The position numbers and the translations under genes are program-made. From Macrostomum hystrix (taxonomy: Eukaryota; Platyhelminthes; Macrostomidae): a DNA stretch of 64,000 nt. The notes beneath the pieces were generated by a model. The model was given only the letters and a program-made list of their open reading frames with translations, made no database searches and was not told where the DNA came from. The first letter of the stretch is position 1. Each line of letters starts with the position of its first letter. The stretch lies in assembly GCA_950097015.1 (NCBI GenBank), contig CATNEN010000003.1, positions 8,785,501 through 8,849,500 on the forward strand, in the 5' to 3' direction. Of this stretch, positions 54,501 to 64,000 are shown in pieces.

Positions 54501-57500
54501 CAGCCATTCAGAGCTGCTCATAATCAGTCATTCAGAGCTGCTCATAATCAGTCATTCAGAGCTGCTCATAATCAGCCATTCAGAGCTGCTCATAATCAGT
54601 CATTCAGAGTTGCTCATAATCAGTCATTCAGAGTTGCTCATAATCAGTCATTCAGAGCTGCTCATAATCAGTCATTCAGAGTTGCTCATAATCAGTCATT
54701 CAGAGCTGCTCATAATCAGCCATTCAGAGCTGCTCATAATCAGTCATTCAGAGCTGCTCATAATCAGTCATTCAGAGTTGCTCATAATCAGCCATTCAGA
54801 GCTGCTCATAATCAGTCATTAAGGCTGCTCATAATCAGTCATTCAGAGCTGCTCATAATCAGTCATTAAGGCTGCTCATAATCAGCCATTCAGAGCTGCT
54901 CATAATCAGTCATTCAGAGCTGCTCATAATCAGTCATCTAGAGCTGCTCATAATCAGCCATTCAGAGCTGCTCATAATCAGTCATTAAGGCTGCTCATAA
55001 TCAGCCATTCAGAGCTGCTCATAATCAGTCATTCAGAGCTGCTCATAATCAGTCATTAAGGCTGCTCATAATCAGTCATTAAGGCTGCTCATAATCAGTC
55101 ATTCAGAGTTGCTCATAATCAGCCATTCAGAGCTGCTCATAATCAGTCATTCAGAGCTGCTCATAATCAGTCATTCAGAGCTGCTCATAATCAGCCATTC
55201 AGAGCTGCTCATAATCAGTCATTCAGAGTTGCTCATAATCAGTCATTCAGAGTTGCTCATAATCAGTCATTCAGAGCTGCTCATAATCAGTCATTCAGAG
55301 TTGCTCATAATCAGTCATTCAGAGCTGCTCATAATCAGCCATTCAGAGCTGCTCATAATCAGTCATTCAGAGCTGCTCATAATCAGTCATTCAGAGTTGC
55401 TCATAATCAGCCATTCAGAGCTGCTCATAATCAGTCATTCAGAGCTGCTCATAATCAGTCATTCAGAGCTGCTCATAATCAGTCATTCAAAGCTGCTCAT
55501 AATCAGTCATTCAGAGCTGCTCATAATCAGCCATTCAGAGCTGCTCATAATCAGTCATTCAGAGCTGCTCATAATCAGCCATTCTGAGCTGCTCATAATC
55601 AGCCATTCAGAGCTGCTCATAATCAGTCATTCTAGAGCTGCTCATAATCAGTCATTCAGAGCTGCTCATAATCAGCCATTCAGAGCTGCTCATAATCAGC
55701 CATTCAGAGCTGCTCATAATCAGTCATTAAGGCTGCTCATAATCAGTCATTCAGAGCTGCTCATAATCAGCCATTCAGAGCTGCTCATAATCAGTCATTC
55801 AGAGTTGCTCATAATCAGTCATTCAGAGCTGCTCATAATCAGTCATTCAAAGCTGCTTATAATCAGTCATTCAGAGCTGCTCATAATCAGTCATTCAGAG
55901 CTGCTCATAATCAGTCATTCAGAGTTGCTCATAATCAGTCATTCAGAGCTGCTCATAATCAGTCATTCAGAGCTGCTCATAATCAGTCATTCAGAGCTGC
56001 TCATAATCAGCCATTCAGAGCTGCTCATAATCAGTCATTCAGAGCTGCTCATAATCAGTCATTCAGAGCTGCTCATAATCAGTCATTCAGAGCTGCTCAT
56101 AATCAGCCATTCAGAGCTGCTCATAATCAGTCATTCAGAGTTGCTCATAATCAGTCATTCAGAGCTGCTCATAATCAGTCATTAAGGCTGCTCATAATCA
56201 GTCATTAAGGCTGCTCATAATCAGTCATTCAGAGCTGCTCATAATCAGTCATTCAGAGCTGCTCATAATCAGTCATTCAGGATCGTCTGAATTCATTAAG
56301 CTAAGCTAAGCTAGCAATGCGTGCGTGTTGAAGCCTTACTCAATTGATCCATTCTAGCAATTCTTTTGATCTTTAGTCTAGCTATAGTCGTGGACTGTAG
56401 ATGAGACACGCCAGAAGCATTATTCAATCCTTGACTATAAAATGAGCAAGTGCTTCAGTTAAGATAAAACTGTTTCTTATGTTATATTGTTGAGGGTATA
56501 GCTCTCATAATAGCTCAAAGGAACTAAACATGACTTTTTCCTTCTTAACCATGTGGCTCTATTTTTGTCCTCGTCCTTATTTAGAGCTGCTTGCAATCTG
56601 GCAGAGTATTTTCTACCTTTCTATATTACCTATTCCCAGCTGTGCTCAGTTGAGAATGTTAAGCATTCTAGTCATCGTGTTGTATAGTTTGACGTGGGAA
56701 TTATGGTCCACTGCTTTTCTGACTTAGCTCCCGCCATCATCCTAGTATCATATTTCCTCTGATGAGTGACATGCCTTTCCTGTTTTATTTCGCAATTACA
56801 TGTACATTGGAAACTTCATTTTTAGGTTAAATTAGCGAATGTATTTAAACATTTCAGGCGGCGTCTATTCAATGCTGAAAAAAACAGTTTAAAAATGACA
56901 ATTGGCTCTAAAAATAATATTTAAGTTATTTAAGTGTGTTGGGTTAAATGCTTTATTAATTGCTAAATTTGTTACCAAGCGTTACTTTCAGGAAAAAAAG
57001 TTTACATTTTATGTAAAGAAGTTCGCTAAGTTATATAATTAAATGATGCTCCCAAAAGCCTGATTATCAAAACAATTTTTCGATTCTTTAAGCGACCAAC
57101 GATTCAAGCATCAGTTCTCAATTCCAAGAAATTCTCTCAATTCCAAGAAATTCTCTCGATTCTAAGAAATGCTCTTGATTCTAATAAATGCTCTCATTTC
57201 TAAGAAATGCTCTTGATTCCAATAAATGCTCTCGATTCCAAGAAATGCTCTTGATTCTAAGAAATACTCTTGATTCCAATAAATGCTCTCGATTCCAAGA
57301 AATGCTCCCGATTCTAAGAAATGCTCTTGATTCCAATAAATACTCTTGATTCCAATAAATGCTCTCGATTCCAAGAAATGCTCTCATTTCTAAGAAATGC
57401 TCTTGATTCCAATAAATGCTCTCGATTCCAAGAAATGCTCTTGATTCTAAGAAATACTCTTGATTCCAATAAATGCTCTCGATTCCAAGAAATGCTCCCG

Positions 57501-60500
57501 ATTCTAAGAAATGCTCTTGATTCCAATAAATGCTCTCGATTCCAAGAAATGCTCTTGATTCTAAGAAATACTCTTGATTCCAATAAATGCTCTCGATTCC
57601 AAGAAATGCTCTTGATTCTAATAAATGCTCTCGATTCTAAGAAATGCTCCCGATTCAATGAAATGCTCTTGATTCCAACAAATGCTCTCGATTCTAAGAA
57701 ATGCTCCCGATTCTAAGAAATGCTCTTGATTCCAATAAATGCTCTCGATTCTAAGAAATGCTGCCGATTCTAAGAAATGCTCTTGATTCCAATAAATGCT
57801 CTCGATTCCAAGAAATGCTCTTGATTCTAATAAATGCTCTCGATTCTAAGAAATGCTCCCGATTCCAAGAAATGCTCTTGATTCTAAGAAATACTCTCGA
57901 TTCTAAGAAATGCTCCCGATTCTAAGAAATGCTCTTGATTCTAATAAATGCTCTCGATTCTAAGAAATGCTCCCGATTCTATGAAATGCTCTTGATTCCA
58001 ATAAATGCTCTCGATTCTAAGAAATGCTCCCGATTCTAAGAAATGCTCTTGATTCCAATAAATGCTCTCGATTCTAAGAAATGCTCCCGATTACAAGAAA
58101 TGCTCTCGATTCCAAGAAATGCTCTCGATTCCAAGAAATGCTCTAGATTCAAAGAAATGCTCCCGATTGTAAGAAATGCCCTCGATTCTAAAAATGCTTC
58201 CGTATATATTGCACTATATACAAAAGAAAATGTTGGATGTGACAAAAGTACGAGTATTTTTAATGGCATACTAATTATTGATAACTGACTCTCTATGGAC
58301 GTAAATCTGAATGTCAAACTTTCACGTGGACGTGAAAATTATTGAAAGACCTTTGATTGAGTATTAATTACAACCCACATAGATTTTCTATACTTTTTGC
58401 TTGTAACTAAGTGATACTTTTCCTGCAAAAAAATCGTAAGCGGGTTTTTCTTACGGCCTCTGAATCTAGCCGTCATTAATTAATGCCTACCTCACCGCTT
58501 CTGCGACCATCCTTCTTGTCGCGGCGTCGCACGGCGAAGATTACTAAAACATAATATAAACATCACTCTTAGTCACTAGGCTCTCTCTCTTTGCCTACCT
58601 ACTCGATTTGCAAGGAGGGATTGGCTGAGAATTAATGGAGCGAGCTAAAACCCATCCGACACTGGCTCAGCTGGCTAGGGCAATAGTTAGTTGGCCAAAG
58701 TAAGGTCGTATTAAATATAGACTTCGACTAAACTGAGAATGAAGCTAGCGACGAAAAATGGGATTTTTATGTGCGTCCTTAACCAGTGGCATGAGGCCAC
58801 GGATTTGGCCTCAATTATTGTCCCTCAGGGGAGCCTGTAAGCCGGTTGGTTGAGATTTACTTAGAAGGGCTTGCTAGAAAAAAATTGATTCACTGGAATA
58901 GATCAGTTAGTTAGGTCGCTTGCCACAGTCTGCATTTATTTAGAAGTGGCGACCCACTAGCTGAAATTAAAAACGCTTTTATGCAAATCTTGAATTGAAG
59001 AAAATCTTAATTTCTGCTTAACTTCCAGCACTTTTTTTCATGGCAGAATTTTAGTGTTTAGCAGTAGGACTACCAAGCCAGTTTGTAGCCCATTTTAATA
59101 CCCCCTGAAATTTTTGCAGCGCCTATATGCTAAGAGCGTTGGGTGGTGACTGATTGGTTGACAGACTAGGCGATTGTGGTCTGCGGTTGAGCTGCGCCTA
59201 ATATTTAGGCTTGAACGGTGAAATGGAAGAAATTCACGTCAGGTTGTCCATAGTGGCCTAGTTCCACCTGTTTTAGCCCTTGAAGGTCCAGCAGCACCGT
59301 CTAGATAAAGATGCGTGACTACCGAATTCAGGCCTGAGATAATGCAGGCTCATTCGGGTGACATTCTGATAAATTTTCAAGGTGTGGCACTGAGGCGCAC
59401 CGCGAATTCGTGTATAATGGTATGAAACGGGAAAAGTCAGACCTTCGGCCAGAATCTCGAAGGTCTAAATGGCTGGCGACTTGATTCTTGCTTGAGAAGA
59501 TGCGCAACAAAAAGGTTGGCTCGTGTTCTTGAGTTTCGTGCGCTTGCGTTGCTCCGTTCGGGTGCTGCACAAATAATTGTCTGGTGGTGGGGAAATCCCC
59601 CTTGGTATAAAAAGAAAATGGCTTGGTAGTCCTACTGTTAAAGGAAGGACGATTCACGATTCTTGAAATAAAAATTGCTGTCTTACAATTGCCAGTCTTT
59701 CAACATTTTACCCTACTATTTAAAGGACGTTTCGATCACGGCACTTGCCTTTGTAAGAAAGGCTTACAAAAAAGGTTTTGATTAAATCTACAAACGATGC
59801 TGAGTTGCTAAGTAAGCCAGTTGTTCGCTAAGTAGGATCAAAGGCGGCGCTGAATTTTTTGAATCACTTTGTCGAAGCACACTAATCTTGCCTTGATGGC
59901 TTGCTAAAAAAGAAAGTGAACGCGATGGCCCTATTGCTCAATAGCAGAAATTGAGCAACGCTTTAATGACATCAGTCGGCAATGTGCTGTTAATATCTTA
60001 ATAAATAATATTATTCGCAGGAGGGCTATGGGCAATGGCGCATCATTTGGTGACACTGGTCCTGCAGCCACCGAGGAGGCAATTCTGCCCATTCCACTGA
60101 TTCCTGAGCACACGCACACAGATATACTGTACGCAGGCATACACGCACACAGGTGTGTACATCTGCCCTGACTTTCTCATCGTTCGGCAGTATACACTCT
60201 CACTGTGCCTTGGAGGTTGGTCATCCAAGCCTTCTCTTCGCGGCTATGCCCCAAATTAATCTGGCCTCGCCGCGGAATTGAGCTCAGGGACGTTGTTGAG
60301 AGTCAAACACTGCCTATGGACATCGTATTCAACTTCCAAATTTTCAATCTTCTCAAAGCCTCATTCGATTTTGTGATCACCGGTAGAAAAAGGCAGCAGT
60401 TTTTTAATGCTTCGTTGCTCAATATTTCAGCATCAGTGCTTTAATATAATGATGAAGAGATGAAACTAATTCTGTGGAAGAGCAACCCCAGCTAAGACTC

Positions 60501-63072
60501 CCCAGCTTGTTCTCCACTGCTCAACGATGTCTATATAAATAAGACCCAGTTTCGCATTTCTACGGCTGCACTGGATGCTCGTGTTCTCTTCTTGCAAGCG
60601 TGTACTTTTAATTTCTTCGTCGTGCCAGACTTCTTTCTTCATCCGTCTTCGTAGGCTGCTTGTTTGATTCGGACTAAAGAAATTCGCCTGTGCAAGCAAA
60701 GCAGTACTGTTCCGTGCCCTGTGTCGGTGTATTGCTTTATAACTTCTGCCCTAGCTATCTTCCGATCATATCTTTCCGTCCCTATCATGTTTTGATCTGA
60801 CCTAACCAAGCTAATTATTTGTGCTTGTGACCATATATTAGATACTCATCTCGTCAGCTTTGTCAGATAAGAACCTAAGGGACGACCTAAATATCCTCAC
60901 ACATACGAGTTCATATTCAAGCAATATTATTAATCGGGCGCACTCTCGATCATCTATCCTATACTTAAAGCTACATGCTTTATGCTATTTGTGATGTTAC
61001 ACCTGCTGCAAGCTGATCTTTTTCACAATTTCTATTTGTATCGAATGACCAATTACAAGAAATACTCACCGACGACTTAATAAAGATTTGGAAGGACAAG
61101 TTACACGTTTGTCCTACAAAATATTGTTTCTAAAAATCAAGGATAACGCCTTCTAGACCTCTAGGGATAACGTTCAGGGATAATAACCTCAAAACCTTCA
61201 GGGATAATAACGTCCTCAAAACAATCAGAGATAATAGCGTCCTCAAAACCTTCAGGGATAATAACATCCTCAAAACCTTCAGGGATAATAACGTCCTCAA
61301 AACAATCAGGGATAATAACGTCCTCAAAACCTTCAGGGATAATAACGTCCTCAAAACAATCAGAGATAATAACGTCCTCAAAACCTTCAGGGATAATAAC
61401 GTCCTCAAAACCTTCAGGGATAATAACGTCCTCAAAACAATCAGGGATAATAACGTCCTCAAAACCTTCAGGGATAATAACGTCCTCAAAACCTTCAGGG
61501 ATAATAACGTCCTCAAAACCTTCCGGGATAATAACGTCCTCAAAACCTTCAGGGATAATAACGTCCTCAAAACCTTCAGGGATAATAACTTCCTCAAAAT
61601 AATCAGGGATAATAACGTCCTCAATACCTTCAGGGATAATAACCTCAAAACCTTTAGGGATAATAACGTCCTCAAAACTTTCAGGGATAATTCCCGTAGA
61701 CATTCAGGCAGCGTGTGCCTACAAGTCTAGGCTTGATTTGTAACAAAATAATTTTTTCGGGCTCTAGCATTGAACTATTGTATTTTCATCAATAATTAAA
61801 GACGTCGTTGCCCCGACTTCAGCTTTTTTAAGCTATTTTTGTGCATCGTGGTAGTCTGTTTTCCTAGCGATGTTTCAGCTAGATTAGATTATGCAGCCCA
61901 GTGTGTGCGTGTCAGCCTCCATCTGGTACTCGTATTTTATTTTCTGTTTTTTATTGCAATTTGTTCCATTATAACTGATTGCTTCCATTTCGCCAAAACC
62001 AGTCCCTTTTCCAATCTGGCTGTGTCATTTTTATTTTCTTCTGTTTGTACGAGCGTATCAGTATTTTTCTAAAATTAGTGATTCCGTATTTTTTATTCAG
62101 CCTAGTTTCCTGTTTGCCTGTCCATCGCACTGCCTCTCTCAGCTTGTCTATTGTCCATCACACTGTCAGGATAATAATAATTGCAAGAGGTCTGCGGGCA
62201 ATGGCACATCATTTGGTAACACTGAACCCGCAGCCAGCGAGGAGGCAATTCTGCCCATTTCGCTGACTCCTGAGCACACACCCACACAGATACCGTACGC
62301 AGGCACACACTTACACAGGTGTGTACATCTGCCCTGACTTTCTCATCGTCAGGCAGTGTACACTCTCACTGTGCCTTGGAGGTTGGCCCTCCAGGTCGCA
62401 AATTACACGACAAGCGCCCAAGCCTTCTCTCCGCGGCTGCGCCTTAAATAAATGTGGCCTCGCTGCGGAATCGAGCTCAGGGACCTTGGCGCGAGAGACA
62501 AACGCGTTAGACCGCTCTGCCACTGACCCCCATCACACACACAGTCTCTCAGAGTTTGTTATTGCCTATCACACTGTCAAATGTCTAAGTATCCACCCTT
62601 GCCGCCGAATTCCGCCGCAGAGATTCACGAGCACGGCATCGCCTATACGCCGGCCTCTCTCCACAGCTGGCTAACCCGGGTCATGTACAATCGCCGCAGT
62701 CGTATTAATCCACTGTGGAACACTTACATTGTAGCCGGCAGCGAGGCCAACGAACCCTTCCTAGGCTACGTGAACATGCTCGGCGTGGCATTCAAAGAGG
62801 ACTGCCTTGCCACCGGTTTCGGCAGTCACCTGTGCATCGGCCTACTGCGGGAAGCTCTTGATCAGGCTGGAGGTCCGGCCGGACTTAGTCAACAGGCTGC
62901 CATAAGTACACTGGAAGCCTGCCTGCGTGTGCTGTACTATCGCGACTGCCGGGCCTACAATCAATACCAGCTAGCCTGTATACCTGTTAGCAAGCCTGCT
63001 GAAGTTACCGGGCCACATTTCTTGCACACCGATTGGTCTGTAGCTAATCTGGTCAAGCACTACACTGAATAA
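51593..63072 (+). CDS. PSMB4: 20S proteasome subunit beta type-4 (beta7), two exons
   Basis: Non-catalytic beta7 subunit of the 20S core particle in cytosol and nucleus. Exon 1 runs 51593-51893 (ATG after CCAGCAACA) and exon 2 62621-63072; the join GAC GAG G|AG ATT CAC keeps frame and gives IDEEIHEHGIAY. Total about 250 residues, normal for the family. Exon 1 has PITTGSSVLAIKFNAGVLLV, ADTLGSYGSLAKFRSFPRV, RVNDSTVAAASGDLADMQFL. Exon 2 has the family hallmark LHSWLTRVMYNRRSRINPLW, then EPFLGYVNMLGVAF, ATGFGSHL and VLYYRDCRAYNQYQLA. The intron is 10,727 bp with normal GT-AG ends and is dominated by repeats, including a 4.3-kb satellite that begins about 110 bp after the donor. A polyadenylation signal lies at 63229. 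Confidence 0.95.
52010..56285. repeat. 4.3-kb satellite of 24-bp units in PSMB4 intron
   Basis: About 178 copies of a 24-bp unit (core GAGCTGCTCATAATCAGTCA), with recurrent variants CAGCCATT, GAGTTGCTC, CATCTAGAG and a 22-bp form CATTAAGGCTG. Variant order shows nested duplications. CATAATTAGT recurs at 52491 and 54021 (offset 1530); the first GAGTTGCTCATAATCAGCC recurs at offsets 1530 and 2149; the unique CATTCTGAGC (53431 and 55580) and CTGCTTATAATC also recur at offset 2149 (1530 + 619). Long open frames over it (374, 358, 127 and 125 codons) are unit-length artefacts. Confidence 0.97.
56286..57115. other. PSMB4 intron spacer
   Basis: AT-rich with CTAAGCTAAGCTAAGCTAGC at the satellite edge (56300); no supported feature. 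Confidence 0.45.
57116..58200. repeat. 19-bp minisatellite in PSMB4 intron
   Basis: About 57 copies of AAGAAATGCTCTTGATTCT, with alternating CTCTCGATTCCAATAAATG and GCTCCCGATTCTAAGAAAT types in three-unit series, giving a higher-order period near 57 bp in places. Confidence 0.95.
58490..58550 (-). other. Possible isolated exon encoding the inner edge of a membrane helix
   Basis: On minus, the acceptor-like tatgttttag is followed by VLVIFAVRRRDKKDGRRSG and a donor-like GTGAGG. A hydrophobic run followed by a basic stop-transfer signal is typical of single-pass receptors. GC content is well above the surroundings. No partner exon is seen, so it may be a relic or chance. Confidence 0.25.
58551..59061. 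other. PSMB4 intron spacer
   Basis: No recognised feature. Confidence 0.4.
59062..59637. mobile_element. 576-bp element with 19-bp perfect terminal inverted repeats
   Basis: CAGTAGGACTACCAAGCCA at 59062-59080 is exactly reverse-complemented at 59619-59637. The interior is not coding and is GC-richer than its flanks. It looks like a MITE of a family I do not recognise. TTA occurs on the outside of both ends (59058-59060, 59638-59640), separated by one base on the left, so a 3-bp target duplication is possible but not secure. Confidence 0.75.
59638..60004. other. PSMB4 intron spacer
   Basis: No recognised feature. Confidence 0.4.
60005..60300 (-). mobile_element. tRNA-Leu-like SINE (SINE-A), minus copy
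   Basis: Tail ATAAATAATATTATT, then AGGAGGGCT, GCATCATTTGGTGACACTGG, CAGCCACCGAGGAGGCAATT, the CA-rich stretch, TGTGTACATCTGCCCTGACT, ACACTCTCACTGTGCCTTGG and a decayed tRNA head (CGCGGAATTGAGCTCAGGGA). Confidence 0.88.
60301..61135. other. PSMB4 intron spacer
   Basis: No recognised feature. Confidence 0.4.
61138..61695. repeat. 27-bp minisatellite in PSMB4 intron
   Basis: About 20 copies of a 27-bp unit (core AACGTCCTCAAAACCTTCAG). Copies ending CCTTCAGGGAT and CAATCAGGGAT alternate irregularly. Open frames on minus (about 180 codons) reflect the multiple-of-three unit. Confidence 0.95.
61696..62169. other. PSMB4 intron spacer
   Basis: AT-rich; nothing recognised. Confidence 0.4.
62165..62535 (-). 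mobile_element. tRNA-Leu-like SINE (SINE-A), best-preserved copy
   Basis: On minus the head reads GTGGCAGAGCGGTCTAACGC, TTTGTCTCTCGCGCC, AAGGTCC and GAGCTCGATTCCGCAGCGAG, close to a tRNA-Leu A box and B box. The full body follows to an (ATT)-rich tail (AATTATTATTATCC). It ends about 85 bp before the PSMB4 exon 2 acceptor. Confidence 0.9.
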
Positions 63073-63705
63073 TCATCAACTAAGGCCGATTTTGTCTGTC
63101 CGTGTTAAACTTTAATTTACTAGATTGGGGAAAATACGATGTTTCAAAAGCTTAGTTGCTTTTTTAGCTCCTTGTGTTCTCAAAGATAAGCCGATCATCA
63201 TTATTTTATTTTGCAAGCGGTTGGGTCTAATAAAAAGGTGGGTGTTTTAACTTAATGAAAACTACTTCTTTGTGTTAACTTTCTTCTCTTTATAATTATT
63301 TGCAGTAAGTCTAGCGCCTGTGCTTGTTAAATTTGATAAAATGCATCAATATTCAGTGGTCAACTTGTTGCGCAAACGACCGGTAGTGAAGTGTGTTTAT
63401 TAAAATCCCATTTCCTAATATTTAAGTAAGACCAGAATTGAAATAACAAATATAAGCGAGTTATTTATTACTACTGTTATGCTGTCCCAAATTTATATTA
63501 CAAAGTAGTCCGGACTTATTTTTGGTTATTTTAGTTTTTTAGAATCATTTTAGCTTTTAAGGTTCGTTTTCTTAGAATCTATTTTCCAATTTGAATTCGT
63601 GCCAAAAATAATTTAAATGCAGCTGAACTTTATAATTAAAAAAATTTCTTAATCCGTTTTGATAAAAAATCGATAAATCAATCAACCAATCAGAGAATTG
63701 CAGGC
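63073..63705. other. Intergenic: PSMB4 3' flank and next gene's 5' flank
   Basis: PSMB4 and the oxidoreductase are in the same direction 633 bp apart. AT-rich; includes the AATAAA at 63229. Confidence 0.5.
63229..63234 (+). promoter_or_regulatory. Polyadenylation signal AATAAA (PSMB4)
   Basis: Located 157 nt after the PSMB4 stop, followed by a G/T-rich stretch (GGTGGGTGTTTT), the usual downstream element context. Confidence 0.6.
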
Positions 63706-64000
63706 ATGACTAGCCAACAGACCAGCCAATCGGTAGTGATCATCGGAGGCGGCATCATCGGCTGTTCAACAGCCTATTATCTAGCCAAGCGCGGCATAGC
63801 CAGTCTTCTAATTGAAAGTGTCGGCGTCGCCAGCGGCGCCAGCGGTAAAGCCGGCGGATTCCTGGCCCGCGACTGGTGCAGCAGCGACTCAGCTGGGCCT
63901 CTGGCCCGATTGGCTAGCGAGAGCTTCCGGCTGCACTCGATGCTAGAGGCCGAGCTAGGCGTCGGATTGGACTACAGGCCATTGGATACTCTGTCGCTGA
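63706..64000 (+). CDS. FAD-dependent oxidoreductase (DAO family), 3' cut off by window end
   Basis: The first 98 residues are visible, from ATG 63706. The N-terminal Rossmann motif SVVIIGGGIIGCSTAYYLAK (GxGxxG) for FAD is followed by LLIESVGVASGASGKAGGFL. The ASGxSGKxGGFLARDW block is characteristic of the glycine/D-amino-acid-oxidase-like group that includes yeast TDA3-type proteins. Substrate cannot be told from this part. An acceptor-like gagaattgcag ends two bases before the ATG, compatible with leader or 5'-UTR splicing. No signal peptide. Confidence 0.82.
   Translation, partial: MTSQQTSQSVVIIGGGIIGCSTAYYLAKRGIASLLIESVGVASGASGKAGGFLARDWCSSDSAGPLARLASESFRLHSMLEAELGVGLDYRPLDTLSL

Noticed and set aside
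52960-56185. 374- and 358-codon frames with an eight-residue repeat
   Set aside because: Unit length 24 bp keeps one frame open; lies within the PSMB4 intron and is repeated because the array itself is duplicated.
52010-56285. CRISPR-like regular repeat spacing
   Set aside because: No constant repeat with variable spacers; it is a continuous tandem array in an animal intron.
59328-59657. 109-codon frame on minus
   Set aside because: Lies across the interior and right end of the TIR element with no recognisable domain.
61130-61703. Two 180-codon frames on minus
   Set aside because: Artefacts of the 27-bp array.
62460-62535. Functional tRNA-Leu gene on minus
   Set aside because: A and B boxes are present but the cloverleaf is not convincing and it heads a SINE found in several copies.

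Overview
The window is eukaryotic and almost certainly from an invertebrate animal. It holds multi-exon genes with GT-AG introns (and two apparent GC-AG introns), animal-type gene content (MYRF, beta-catenin, ACBD5, DPH6, PSMB4), tRNA-derived SINEs, a LINE, Merlin and hAT-type DNA transposons, and a very high load of minisatellites. The divergent beta-catenin, introns as short as 56 bp and a short TTAGGG tract would suit a fast-evolving lophotrochozoan such as a flatworm. That placement is inference only.

Layout. A hAT-like MITE (35-335) is followed by a Myrf gene on + (740-9136, N-terminus incomplete, 8 exons), whose large introns each carry a different minisatellite. A 16-bp array (10270-11260) and a duplicated fragment of a lectin exon follow. 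On the minus strand come a CUB/C-type-lectin membrane protein (16158-12336, with one in-frame TAA), a beta-catenin (25509-19589, 8 exons), ACBD5 (28165-26756, intronless) and DPH6 (33048-29522, ATP-grasp-like/PP-loop half plus two RidA-like domains). From 33.5 to 42 kb lie mobile elements: a complete but mutated Merlin transposon (33564-34866), a two-ORF LINE (about 35973-41640, minus) and a second Merlin relic (about 41860-41985). AT-rich DNA and an unrecognised eroded block (43.8-45.1 kb) lead to a two-exon gene of unknown function on + (47188-49004). Next is a hAT-type MITE whose interior is a 1-kb 16-bp array (49810-50980). PSMB4 on + (51593-63072) is split by a 10.7-kb intron holding a 4.3-kb 24-bp satellite, two more minisatellites, two SINEs and a small inverted-repeat element. 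The window ends in the first exon of an FAD-dependent oxidoreductase (63706 onward).

The genes are ordinary housekeeping and developmental genes with no sign of a shared pathway or operon. The unusual part is the repeat biology: roughly 17 kb, about a quarter of the window, is minisatellite, nearly always one private unit per intron or intergenic gap. In one case the unit can be traced to the inside of a transposon. I see no convincing new biochemical system. The best leads are transposon-borne minisatellite expansion, a LINE ORF1 with a degenerate SGNH-like domain, and the nonsense codon in the lectin gene.
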